Positions 56,036-64,000 of a stretch of 64,000 bases of DNA are shown here, piece by piece. Made by a program: the position numbers and the translations under genes. Positions within the stretch are counted from its first letter, which is position 1; each line of letters opens with the position of its first letter. The notes under the pieces are model-generated. The model was not told where the DNA came from and ran no database searches. It saw only the letters and a list, made by a program, of their open reading frames with translations. This DNA comes from Lepus europaeus (lineage: Eukaryota; Chordata; Mammalia; Lagomorpha; Leporidae): positions 120,462,275 to 120,526,274 of the forward strand of contig NC_084834.1 of assembly GCF_033115175.1 (NCBI RefSeq), in the 5' to 3' direction.

Positions 56036-56330
56036 AAAAAAAATTTTTTTTTAATATGAGAGACAAAGAGATAGAAGGAAAGGTAGACAGACAGAGCTCC
56101 CAATCACTGGTTTACTCCCTAAATGCCCTCTACAGCTAGAGTTGAATCTAGGTGCTGGGAGCTCCATCCAGGTCTCCCACATGAGTGGTGGGGATCAAAC
56201 TACTCAAGGCATTCATTACCTGTTAGGTGTCAGGGTCTGCCCTGGAGACAGGAATTGACCCACATACTCTGACGGTGGCTGTGGATATCCTAACCTGCAT
56301 CTTAACTCACTAGGCCAAACAAAGGCTGCT
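56036..56330 (-). mobile_element. CSINE1-type SINE
   Basis: The plus strand reads TTTTTTAATATGAGAGACAAAG through ACTCACTAGGCCAAACAAAGG. Imperfect duplicated target gctgatRYYgactttt. Confidence 0.75.
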
Positions 56331-56896
56331 GATGCTGACTTTTGATCAAACTACACATCTCCCACAACAGACCTCATCATATCTATCTGGCATTTCCACT
56401 AAAGGCTAGTTATAGTCATGGGGCTGAAATCTGAAAACAATCAACATACCAACAATATACTTTATCCTGTATAGTAATGAAACTTTTAAAAAACATATAA
56501 AATATTTAAAACAGGACAATCATGGTCTTCCTGGTATAACCCTTTAATAAACCAGCACAAACAAAACTGATACCTTTCAGTATGTGCCATTCAAAATATT
56601 CACCAGCTTATTTACCAGTATGCCTCTAGGCCAATGGGAGCAAACACAATAATTAGAATGATCATGGGTCTTCAAAACACAGAAACTCTGCCTTGAGAGT
56701 TTTGCTGAGGTCCTCCCCAGAAAGACGGCATGGCCTCTGCCACAGGCAGCTCCACGCTCCTAGCTTTACGCTCCCTCCAACAAAGGCCAGAATGGTGAGG
56801 AGACTACAGCTAGTTAACAGACAGCCGGTGATCTCCAGCAGGGTTCCACACGACATTTCTTGATACCCTGAGAAACATCATACTCCTCCCCCTCCT
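56331..56896. other. CEP135 intron sequence, unassigned
   Basis: No gene or clear repeat is seen. Confidence 0.5.
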
Positions 56897-56937
56897 TTTT
56901 TGAAAGATTTATTTATTTGAAAGGCATAGTTACAGAG

Positions 56938-56982
<45 letters not shown>

Positions 56983-57255
56983 CAGAGGCGGTGGGGGGTG
57001 TCTTTCATCTGCTGGTTCACTCTCCAGATGGCCACAACGACTGGAGCTGCACTGATCCAAAGCCAGGAGCCAGGAGCTTCTTCCAGGTCTCCCACACGGG
57101 TGCTGGGGCCTAAGGACTTGGGCCACCCTCTACTGCTTTCCTAGGCCACAGCAGAGAGCTGGATTGCAAGTGGAGCATCTGAGACTTGAACTGGAGCCCA
57201 TATGGGATGCCAGCACTGCAGGCAGTGGCTTTACCCGCTACACAGCGCCGGCCTC
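56897..57255 (-). mobile_element. CSINE2 with (GA)n
   Basis: The plus strand reads TTTTTTGAAAGATTTATTTATTTG, about 20 GA units, and ends CTACACAGCGCCGGCC. It lies about 150 bp from the exon at 57402, on its 3' side in the transcript. Confidence 0.9.
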
Positions 57256-57401
57256 AACATCCTTACACTCCTTAAGGAATTATTTATGTGGCCTAAATAT
57301 TAAACCATTAAATTTGAGAAAAAACCATTCAGAACTTGAATACTTAGCAAGCAATGACTAGGTACTGTAATACCGTTGAAGTCCACACACTGATCTCACA
57401 C

Positions 57402-57570
57402 CTGGTTTTCTCTTGCCATTGTAGCCAGATCATCTTGTAATCTTCTGTTTTCCTTAAAAGCCATGTCTCTGGATCTTCCAACTTCATCGAGTTCCTTGTG
57501 AGCCGCATCCAGCTGGCGCCGGAGGCTGCTCACCTCCCGGTCTCGATTACTCAGGGTTTCCTTTAGCTGG
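57402..57570 (-). CDS. CEP135: CEP135 internal exon (~residues 779-835)
   Basis: The acceptor is gacttattcaacag|CCAGC and the donor is AACCAG|gtgtga. It encodes QLKETLSNRDREVSSLRRQL, then DAAHKELDEVGRSRDMAFKE and NRRLQDDLATMARENQ. The length is 169 bp (1 + 56 codons). It is Arg/Glu/Leu-rich coiled coil. The exon ends in phase 0, as do the next three. Confidence 0.95.
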
Positions 57571-57829
57571 CTGTTGAATAAGTCAAGTGCAAACAATAAA
57601 GAAAGGTTTTTGGAAAGTTGTGGTTCATTAACAGAAAATTGTTTTAATCTGCACTGAGTATACTAAGAATACAAGAAATTAGACCCACTGCACTGGCACT
57701 GATTAGTTAGGTAAAGCAGATATTTTAAGCTCTATCAATCTTACATAAATGCAGTCATAAAATAAATGTATTATTCCAAAAACTTAAAAATCATAGGAAA
57801 CTTCCAAATGTAAGAGTAAACCACACAGG

Positions 57830-58170
57830 GGCCAGCACCATGGCACAGAGGGTTAAGCCACCACCAGCAATCCTGGCATTCCATATGGGTGTCAGTTTGA
57901 GTCCCAGCTGCTCCACTTCTGATCCAGCTCCCTGCTGATGCACCTGGGGAAAGCAGCAGAGCATGGCCCAGTGCTTCCACATGGGAGGCCTGGAAGAAGT
58001 TCCAGGCTCCTGGTTATTGCCTGGCATAGACCTGGCCTTTGCAGCCATTTTTGGAGTGAACCAGAGGATGGAAGATCCCGATTCTCCTCTCCCCCTTTCT
58101 CTCTGTCTCTGTCTCTCCCTCTCTCTCTCAAATTCTGAGGCCTTTCAAATCTTTTTTTTTTTTTTTTCCA
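57830..58170 (+). mobile_element. CSINE2
   Basis: GGGGCCAGCACCATGGCACAGAGGG start. The tail is replaced by an odd caaatcttttttttttttttt, T instead of A. Confidence 0.8.
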
Positions 58171-58639
58171 GAGACCAAACATTATTGGCAAATACTTCAT
58201 AAATGTTTACCTCTCCACTGACATTTCTCCAAGCGACCTACAGTCTCCCTGGACAGACACAGAGCAGACACAGGAAGTTAACTGTTCTAACAGTGTTCAC
58301 GACAGGGTTAGATGGAGCACAACTCAAGACTGGCTGCTAATGTCATCCGAGCTTTAACCATTAGGGTCTTAACAGGGTAATTACATGCAAACGAAGAGTA
58401 GGCAGGCAGGCAGGTAAGAGAGCTAGTAAGGCCCAAGTGTTAGATGTGGAGGACAGAGGAAGGGAAAAAGGTAAAGAGGGGAACTTATTTCAAACAAGAG
58501 ACTTGAGGAAATGATGCTCCCATTGGCAATAATGGAAAACTTGAGAAAATAATTCTCTTATTGCTGGATCTAAATAAATAAAGCCATAGTCACTGAAAAT
58601 TTAAAAAAAAAATGAGACTCCATCTCACTACTTACTTAC
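58171..58639. other. CEP135 intron sequence, unassigned
   Basis: Contains ggcaggcaggcaggtaag at 58402-58419. No gene or clear repeat. Confidence 0.5.
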
Positions 58640-58695
58640 TTCATAGATTTATCAAACTCTGAGACAGTTATCTTCATCTGAGCAATAGTTTTTTC
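58640..58695 (-). CDS. CEP135: CEP135 micro-size exon, 56 bp (~residues 760-779)
   Basis: The acceptor is ggtttctatag|GAAAA and the donor is CTATGAA|gtaagt. It encodes EKTIAQMKITVSEFDKSM plus two bases of an Asn codon completed by the next exon. At 56 bp it is the shortest exon seen and too short for ORF scans. It was placed by frame and by similarity to the EKAVAQMKIMISECESSVN stretch remembered for the human protein. This is the least conserved of the visible exons. Confidence 0.9.
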
Positions 58696-59129
58696 CTATA
58701 GAAACCATAAAAATATATGAGATTCTAAACCACCCATATAAAAATGTCATCAAGTTATGAACTTTGTCACATTTATACAGTTCAAACATACAGTTCAATT
58801 ATACTAATCAGGCATAGAAAGCCAGCTCCAGGGAAACATGTTTCCACATGCCAAGTACTTTACATATAGGCATGTTTCCATGTTTTCACTCACCCTAAAA
58901 ACTAGCATGATTTCCTTAAGTTTAATAAAATCTAACAAAATCACATTCTGGAAATAGAGAAAAATCACATTTTGCAGGTTCAAAGAACTGGGATAAAATG
59001 AAATTTACTGGCGGACACGGCTCTGTGTCTTGGGAACTTGAGCACAGATGATAAGCACTGCCTACACGAAACAGAACCAAGGAACCTTTCCTGTCAGATG
59101 CTGGAAAGTCAGAAGGAACAGTCACCCAC
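58696..59129. other. CEP135 intron sequence, unassigned
   Basis: No repeat is recognised. Confidence 0.5.
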
Positions 59130-59284
59130 TTTACTAGCGAGGTTTTCTTGCAAGTTTGCAATCTTTTCTGTCTTCTCGTCTACAGTCTCCTGAAGAAAGT
59201 CCTTTTCTTTATCAATGACACCAATGGTCTTTTTCATGACATGGACCTCCTCATCCTGTGAAGTCATCTTAAGGTTTAATTTAT
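59130..59284 (-). CDS. CEP135: CEP135 internal exon (~residues 709-760)
   Basis: The acceptor is ccgtttacag|ATAAA and the donor is AGTAAA|gtgggt. It opens with the last two bases of Asp and encodes KLNLKMTSQDEEVHVMKKTI, then GVIDKEKDFLQETVDEKTEK and NLQENLASK. The length is 155 bp (2 + 51 codons). This stretch is one of the most recognisable of CEP135 and separates it from TSGA10. The donor (gtgggt) is weaker than the others in the gene. Confidence 0.95.
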
Positions 59285-59357
59285 CTGTAAACGGAAACAA
59301 ACATTTGTCAGACAAAATATATCCGGAGGAGCAGAAATGGAATCTAACAACACTTAC

Positions 59358-59473
59358 CTATTTGTTCCTCCAGAATTTTAATTTGTGCTTGGGCTGAATC
59401 AAGTTCACCTCTTTTTATGGCGAGTCGGTGCTGACAGTCATCAAGTGACCGCTCTAGCTGCTCATTTACTCTC
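59358..59473 (-). CDS. CEP135: CEP135 internal exon, first visible in this window (~residues 670-709)
   Basis: The acceptor is ...ttctttag|GAGAG and the donor is ATAG|gtaagt. The exon starts with the last base of a split codon, encodes VNEQLERSLDDCQHRLAIKR and ends ...QAQIKILEEQI plus the G of a split Asp codon. The length is 116 bp (1 + 38 codons + 1). The sequence is coiled-coil heptad material. The 5' neighbour exon is not in the window. The 73-bp intron to the next exon is unusually short for this gene. Confidence 0.93.
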
Positions 59474-60430
59474 CTAAAGAATCAGTGGACAAAAACAAAT
59501 GGTATTCTTTATCTCTCAGAGAAACAATTCTTTTACACGAGAGGTCTTAAAAAGTATACTGGTTTCTTATTTTTAAAGTTTCGTTTCTTTTTTTTATTTT
59601 AAAGCTCTTCCAGTATAATCAATGGCATTATATTACATATTATAATTTCTTGCTCTCCACCATTCTTCTCCAAAATGGTTCCATTTTCCTAAAAATAATA
59701 TGGTATAAAAATCAAATTAATTGTGTACTCTCTTCTAGGGGCTTCTTGGTAGCTTTATACTCTTCTCAGTTTCCTAATTGCAACTTCCTTTCCCTCAAAT
59801 ACTATTTCCAGTAGCAGAGGCCAAGGAAAGTCCTGTTCTTTCAGGATGGCCTGGTGCATGGAAGGACTGTCTGTAAAGCCTGACCATCCTGACCTGTGAG
59901 CTTCCCGTCTGCGTCTAACTCTGACTTCCTGGGTGAGTGGTCAGCGAGAAGCCACAGTGAGCAGGGGAAGCATGCACTCCCTGGAGTGCAGCAGGGACTT
60001 AACAGGAAAGTCTAGCTTTGGGAAGCACAAGAAACCTGGCTGCACAGTGGCCTAGGGGTGGGCCATACAGACTTCTCAGAGGAATCTGTTAGTGATCAGT
60101 ACGGTGGTTTTGGGAAGCACTGTGCCTGGAGGCTGCAACAGCATCCATCAGCGCTCCAGGAATGGATTCCTGTCTTCGGAATGCTTTTAGCCCTGACCTG
60201 GGAGTGCTTAACCCAACCTTCCTGGAAAGATGAGGCTGTCCCTCGACAGAGAGCGAGAGAAAGAGAGAGACAGAGAGAGCGAGAAAGAAACAAAGAAAGG
60301 CAGGCACAACTCAACCATGTCAGAAGAACAGCACATTCTTTATAGCAATTTTACTCTACAATATTATGCGAGGTGCAGGTGTCCGCACTCGACACGTAAC
60401 TGGCTCCTCAAAGCCAGAGCTGCTACTCTG
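59474..60430. other. CEP135 intron sequence, unassigned
   Basis: Pyrimidine/AT-rich at 59560-59720. Purine tract at 60245-60300 (gagagaaagagagagacagag). No gene. Confidence 0.45.
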
Positions 60431-60570
60431 TGAGCTATAACAGACTGGTATTGTATAGACATTAGCTCACTTATTCCCAGAACAGGCCATCATCAGGAAC
60501 CACTATCCCAATTTGACAGAAACAAGTCATGTGACCAAGATCACACAGTTAGCAAAGGTAAAGAAAACAG
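60430..60570 (-). mobile_element. MIR
   Basis: The plus strand reads cactatcccaatttgacag and tgaccaagatcacacagttagc, a reversed MIR core. Confidence 0.62.
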
Positions 60571-60797
60571 GCAGATGTACAAAGGGGACCAATGTCTCTG
60601 AGGTGGAAGAGAAAATGTCGGGAAGCTACACGGAACCTGAGGTGGAATGGCTCAGAGCCCTGACACTGGGGGCTGCCCTGCCTGCCATTCTAGTAGAAAT
60701 GAGAAGACCTCTCGACACCTAACTTCCTGAGCAGGGCGACTGCCTAATAAAAGTGGGGCTGATAAAGGAAGCAGGATAACATCTTGATTGACATGAT

Positions 60798-61285
60798 ACT
60801 TCAGAAAGTTCATGGAAAATGGAATAAAAAGTTAAATTTATTTTAATGCTGATTTTTTTGAAATTTGCTATAATTTGAATATGATTTGGCTCCTAATGCA
60901 GAAATTGAATCCATAAAGTCATAAGTTAAGAGTATTTGGAGGGTGGAGACAGGTGAGCCTCAGGAGGTCCTTAGGTCATGAGGCATGCCCTGGGAAGGTC
61001 ATTCTTGTCAGAGGGTTGATCAGACAAGCCAAGTCACACCAATCGAGCTGTCCGCTTCCTGGCTCCCCATGTAATGCTTCCACGTGCCCTGCAGTGTCAC
61101 CAGATGGCTGAGCCAACGGGGCCCACCCAATCTGCGACTATGAACCTCCAAAACTCAGGGCCAAAACAAATCTCCTTTACAAGAGGCTTCTTACAGGCAT
61201 TTTTTATAGTGACGAACAGTTGACAAATATAAAATTTATGCATAGTTTTTTCATAATATGCTTTTTCCATGAGTTTTCTGAAGAA
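60798..61285 (+). mobile_element. MITE-like element split by a MaLR LTR
   Basis: Ends acttcagaaagttcatggaaaa (60800) and ttttccatgagttttctgaag (61264) are imperfect inverted repeats. The inner part is AT-rich. Interrupted at about 60870-61220. Confidence 0.5.
60870..61220 (+). mobile_element. MaLR LTR (MST/MLT type)
   Basis: tgctataatttgaatatgatttggc start, ccttaggtcatgaggcatgccctgg, tgactatgaacctccaaaac-like block. Non-coding old LTR. Confidence 0.68.
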
Positions 61286-62597
61286 CTCTCAAACATATAA
61301 AGGAAACTCTTGGGTGAGTCCTAAAAATAGCTTTGCCTTTTTATAATCTACAAGAAGGGGACATTGGATCAGACCCTGGAAGTAACTCTTGTGACTCAAG
61401 GACTGCTACTAAGATAAAGGCCAATCCACCGAAAGAAGTAAGCTTCAAGGCTCATGGGGCAGAAGAGTTGAGTGCCTACTCTGTTACTTATGAATCATTG
61501 TGTTTGGAAAAGACATTTTGAGAACTAAGTAGTTAGGGAAAAGAAAAGAGGACCGTTTTCTTAGCTTCAGAGTTGCTCTACTCATAGCAAAGGAATGACG
61601 GCTTCCCCCAGAGAACGAGGCACTGAAATGGAACTGAGGGTCTGGCTCTTCACTTAGACACTGTGCTTGGGGAGCTTCAACTCTGACCCACCTTGCTGAG
61701 CAGCACATTACCTCACACGGAGCGACGCATGCTCTCATTTTAGGGGACAAAAATAAGTATTTCCCTTCATGGTAGGAGCATATTTTATATCAAGATAGCA
61801 TTTTAAAGGTCCTTTATTCATAAGAAGTGTCAAAGTTCTAAAACAGTGCTAAAGTTCCACTTAAGAGAGGTAGGGCTGGAATTTTAGGGGGTTACTGGAA
61901 AAAAGAAACTGATGTGGCATCCCTATCTTTAAATTTCCACGACAGTCTATGGTTATGGTTCACCACCAGTGGGAAGAACAATTAGGATTTCTTTTTCTAT
62001 TTTAAATTTAGGTTTCTGCAAGGTGATGATGACTTATTGTAACTGGCAGCCCTAGTTCCCTTGGTCTTTTCTATCCTAGTGCCATGAATACCTCAGTTAC
62101 TCTGTCAGAGCTCTGGCTCCTCTTCCTGCCTTAGTCAAAGAAGAAATATTAGGAATATTAGGAATGGCCACAAGATAGTCTTTAGGTGTCCTGGCTAATC
62201 GGAAATGGCTCTAAATTGCCTTGCCAAATAAGTATGTCTCAAGGGAGACAAGTTGCAATTGGTTTTCTGAATACATGTAAACAGATCCTAGGATAGCAAC
62301 CGCTACCTGTGGCATAAGCACAACTCCAACTGGAGTTCATGGCTCATTCCAGGAGAAACTGCTATAGCATTTATTAGACTCTGAGTAAGCATATAACTGT
62401 CTGATTTTGAATAACATGCATAGAAAAGACTAAGCTAAGTTGATAACAGTCTGACAGAATTTTGAGCCACAGGAATCTCATTTTAGATTTATATTTAGAG
62501 CATCAGGGCTAAGCAAGTGTGAGGGTTAAGGATGTTTACCATGGGGGACTGAGAACAGTTACTTGTCTAACTAGGCTGAAAACAATCTATCTTCAGT
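61286..62597. other. CEP135 intron sequence, unassigned
   Basis: About 1.3 kb with no recognisable repeat or gene. Confidence 0.5.
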
Positions 62598-63232
62598 AGG
62601 GGTCAGCAAAGTGTGGTCCACTAATTTTTTAAGAACAGAGAGCTAGGAGCCAGTGCCATGGCATAGTGGGCTCAGCCTCTGCTGGTGGCGCTGGCATCCC
62701 ATATGGACATCTTCATGTCCCGGCAGCCCCACTTCCAGTCCAGCTCTCTGCTGGTGGTCTGGGAAAGCAGAGGAAGATGGCACAAGTGCTTGGGCCCCTG
62801 CACCCACCAAAGCTCCTGGCTCCTGGCCTAGGATGGCCCAACTTCAACTATTGCAGCTCTATGGGGAGTGAACCAGAGGATGGAAGACTTTTCTCTCTGT
62901 CTCTCCTTCTCTCTCTCTGTAACTCTCTCAGATAAGTAAATAAATCTTAAAAAAAAAAAAAAAAAGAGAGAGCTAGAATGTTTTATACAGGCTTGCCATA
63001 AACTAACCTCATGCTTAAATGTCTGAAAAACACTTTGACAAATTATTTTGTGCCATATGAACTTATATGTCATTCAAATTTCAGTGTCCATAAAAAATGT
63101 TGTATTAGAACACAAGCACATTTCATTTATGCGTCAGCTCCAGCTACAATGGCAGAGTTAAGCAGGTGTGACAGTGACTGTATGGCCTGCATGTTGACTG
63201 TCTTTACAGAAAAGGGTTGCTGACCCTGGCTC
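62598..63232 (+). mobile_element. hAT-Charlie-type transposon remnant split by SINE
   Basis: Ends taggggtcagcaaagtgtgg and gggttgctgaccctgg are inverted. Inside: agctccagctacaatggcagagttaag. No transposase. Confidence 0.7.
62645..62965 (+). mobile_element. CSINE2 inside hAT element
   Basis: Target duplication AGAGAGCTAG flanks it. GGAGCCAGTGCCATGGCATAGTGGG start, A18 tail. Confidence 0.9.
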
Positions 63233-63489
63233 CAGAGACTGGGGGCATCCCCTCGGGGCTAACAGACCATCTCTTCTGGGACAGAGGAGCTCCCTCACAG
63301 CTGTGGGGCGCTGATGTGGGGCATACAATGCCAGGTGTCATTAAGGGCTACAATTCAAGGGAGACAACAGCCAAGATTCTGGATCACTTCCTCTGATGCC
63401 ACACCAGAAAACTGGACAAAGACCTTCTGGGTGGACAATTAGAGGCTGTGCTTGCCAGAGAAAACTGGTGTGGTGGCGCTTGAAAGTGT

Positions 63490-63601
63490 GCGCAGTCCCG
63501 GCCGAGCCCCCGACACAGCGCAGCCCCGGCCGAGCCCCTAACACAGCGCAGCCCCGGCCGAGCCCCCGACACAGCACAGTCCCGGCCGAGCCCCTGACAC
63601 A
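63490..63601. repeat. GC-rich minisatellite, 4 x 28 bp
   Basis: Four head-to-tail 28-bp units beginning gcgcagtcccggccgagccc and ending gacaca, with 1-3 changes each. Rich in CpG. It creates open frames on the minus strand with repeated GLGRGCAV-type peptides that are not a gene. Confidence 0.95.
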
Positions 63602-63609
63602 GCGCTCCT

Positions 63610-64000
63610 GTCCCAACCAGACACACCCAGTTCTTGGTCTTACTTTAGTTGCCTGATCATCTGGGAACACTTCTTCCTTTTCCTAATTATTCCCGTGATT
63701 CTCACTTCTGCTCTATTTATCTTACTATAGATGCTTTTGTGAGTCTTGGTTTTTGTACATTCCATCTGCATCATTTTCCCCTCAACATTTCCTTCTGTCC
63801 TCCTGAGCTCTAGGTAAGTTCTTGACTTGGCTTCTGATTTCACCAACTCAGTTTTCTGCAGTAGCCAATCTACTGTTTGCTGATCCTCCAGTTTTGTTAA
63901 CCATTAAAAAAAATGTTGCTGCTTCATGACTGATAGTTTCATAGGTTCAATGTCTTGCTGACATCTTGACAACTTTTCCTGATTTTTATTGCCAATTTAA
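63610..64000 (-). other. AT-rich sequence with open minus frame, possible L1 ORF1 relic
   Basis: A minus frame runs from about 63846 to 63640 with Lys/Arg-rich sequence (for example INRAEVRITGIIRKRKK). It is vaguely like the coiled-coil/basic part of an old L1 ORF1. It matches no CEP135 exon and has no clear splice sites. Confidence 0.25.

Larger units (their letters stand above)
40655..64000 (-). other. CEP135: CEP135 gene, 3' portion (gene-level entry)
   Basis: Ten minus-strand coding exons between 59473 and 46288 join without a frame break into about 470 residues matching the C-terminal part of centrosomal protein 135, counting back from the stop of the roughly 1140-residue human protein. 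The product is almost entirely coiled coil with no catalytic residues. From family knowledge, CEP135 is a centriolar cartwheel and wall scaffold. It links SAS-6 to CPAP and microtubules and helps anchor CEP250 at the proximal end of centrioles. Loss in human causes primary microcephaly (MCPH8). Its paralog is TSGA10, but the visible peptides fit CEP135 better (for example KTIGVIDKEKDFLQETVDEK). The 5' exons lie beyond the window end, and the intron upstream of 59473 is still open at 64000. The gene precedes a CpG-island promoter on the same strand. Confidence 0.93.

Noticed and set aside
63490-63601. Direct repeats of 28 bp resembling a CRISPR array
   Set aside because: Units are head to tail without spacers, and the genome is vertebrate.
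63341-63670. 109-codon minus-strand ORF with repeated GLGRGCAV-type peptide
   Set aside because: It is the translation of the 28-bp minisatellite, since 28 is not a multiple of 3 and several frames stay open. No gene features.
59474-64000. Search for the next upstream CEP135 exon
   Set aside because: No minus-strand segment matches the expected preceding peptide with splice sites. The exon must lie beyond the window.
1-64000. Prophage, operon, toxin-antitoxin, defence island or riboswitch
   Set aside because: The repeat content, spliced gene structure and CpG island show mammalian nuclear DNA; no prokaryotic gene organisation exists here.

Overview
This is vertebrate nuclear DNA from a lagomorph, most likely a rabbit or hare. 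The key evidence is some fifty copies of the lagomorph C-type tRNA-derived SINE (CSINE). Each has a GGGCTGG/GGCCGGC-type start, a tRNA-like B box, a CT-rich tract and an AAATAAATAAATCTTAAAAA tail. They are mixed with L1 3' ends, older MIR, L2 and MaLR repeats and DNA transposon remnants. There are no bacterial-style genes. Almost every open frame longer than 60 codons is a reading of a SINE or a simple repeat.

Two minus-strand genes can be supported. (1) About 40.6-64.0 kb holds the 3' part of CEP135, the coiled-coil centriole scaffold. Ten coding exons (59473 down to 46288) join in phase with consensus splice sites and encode about the last 470 residues, including the stop. An AT-rich, repeat-free block at 40.7-42.3 kb behind a good acceptor is probably a separate 3'UTR exon. 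(2) A CpG island at 32.4-33.6 kb is a promoter. A strong minus-strand splice donor (33085-33090) gives a non-coding first exon, so about 1-33.1 kb should be a first intron. From remembered gene order (CEP135 followed in the same direction by CRACD/KIAA1211 in human), I infer this is CRACD. No CRACD coding exon is visible, so that name is an inference.

Layout: 1-33.1 kb is the presumed CRACD intron 1, crowded with SINEs and nested L1 fragments, with one small CpG-rich patch at 12.6-13.0 kb. 32.4-33.6 kb is the CpG island. 33.6-40.6 kb is intergenic, with old L1 ORF2 debris and nested SINEs. 40.6-46.4 kb is the CEP135 3' end. 46.4-59.5 kb holds CEP135 exons separated by SINE-rich introns. 59.5-64.0 kb is a CEP135 intron with a MaLR LTR, a hAT remnant and a GC-rich 28-bp minisatellite.

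I found no new multi-gene system. The items most worth checking are the CEP135 3'UTR intron, the promoter island with a tiny upstream ORF and a CTCF-like site, the 28-bp minisatellite, repeated insertions at one target site, a possible cryptic exon at 16.6 kb, and the antisense bias of SINEs in the two transcription units.
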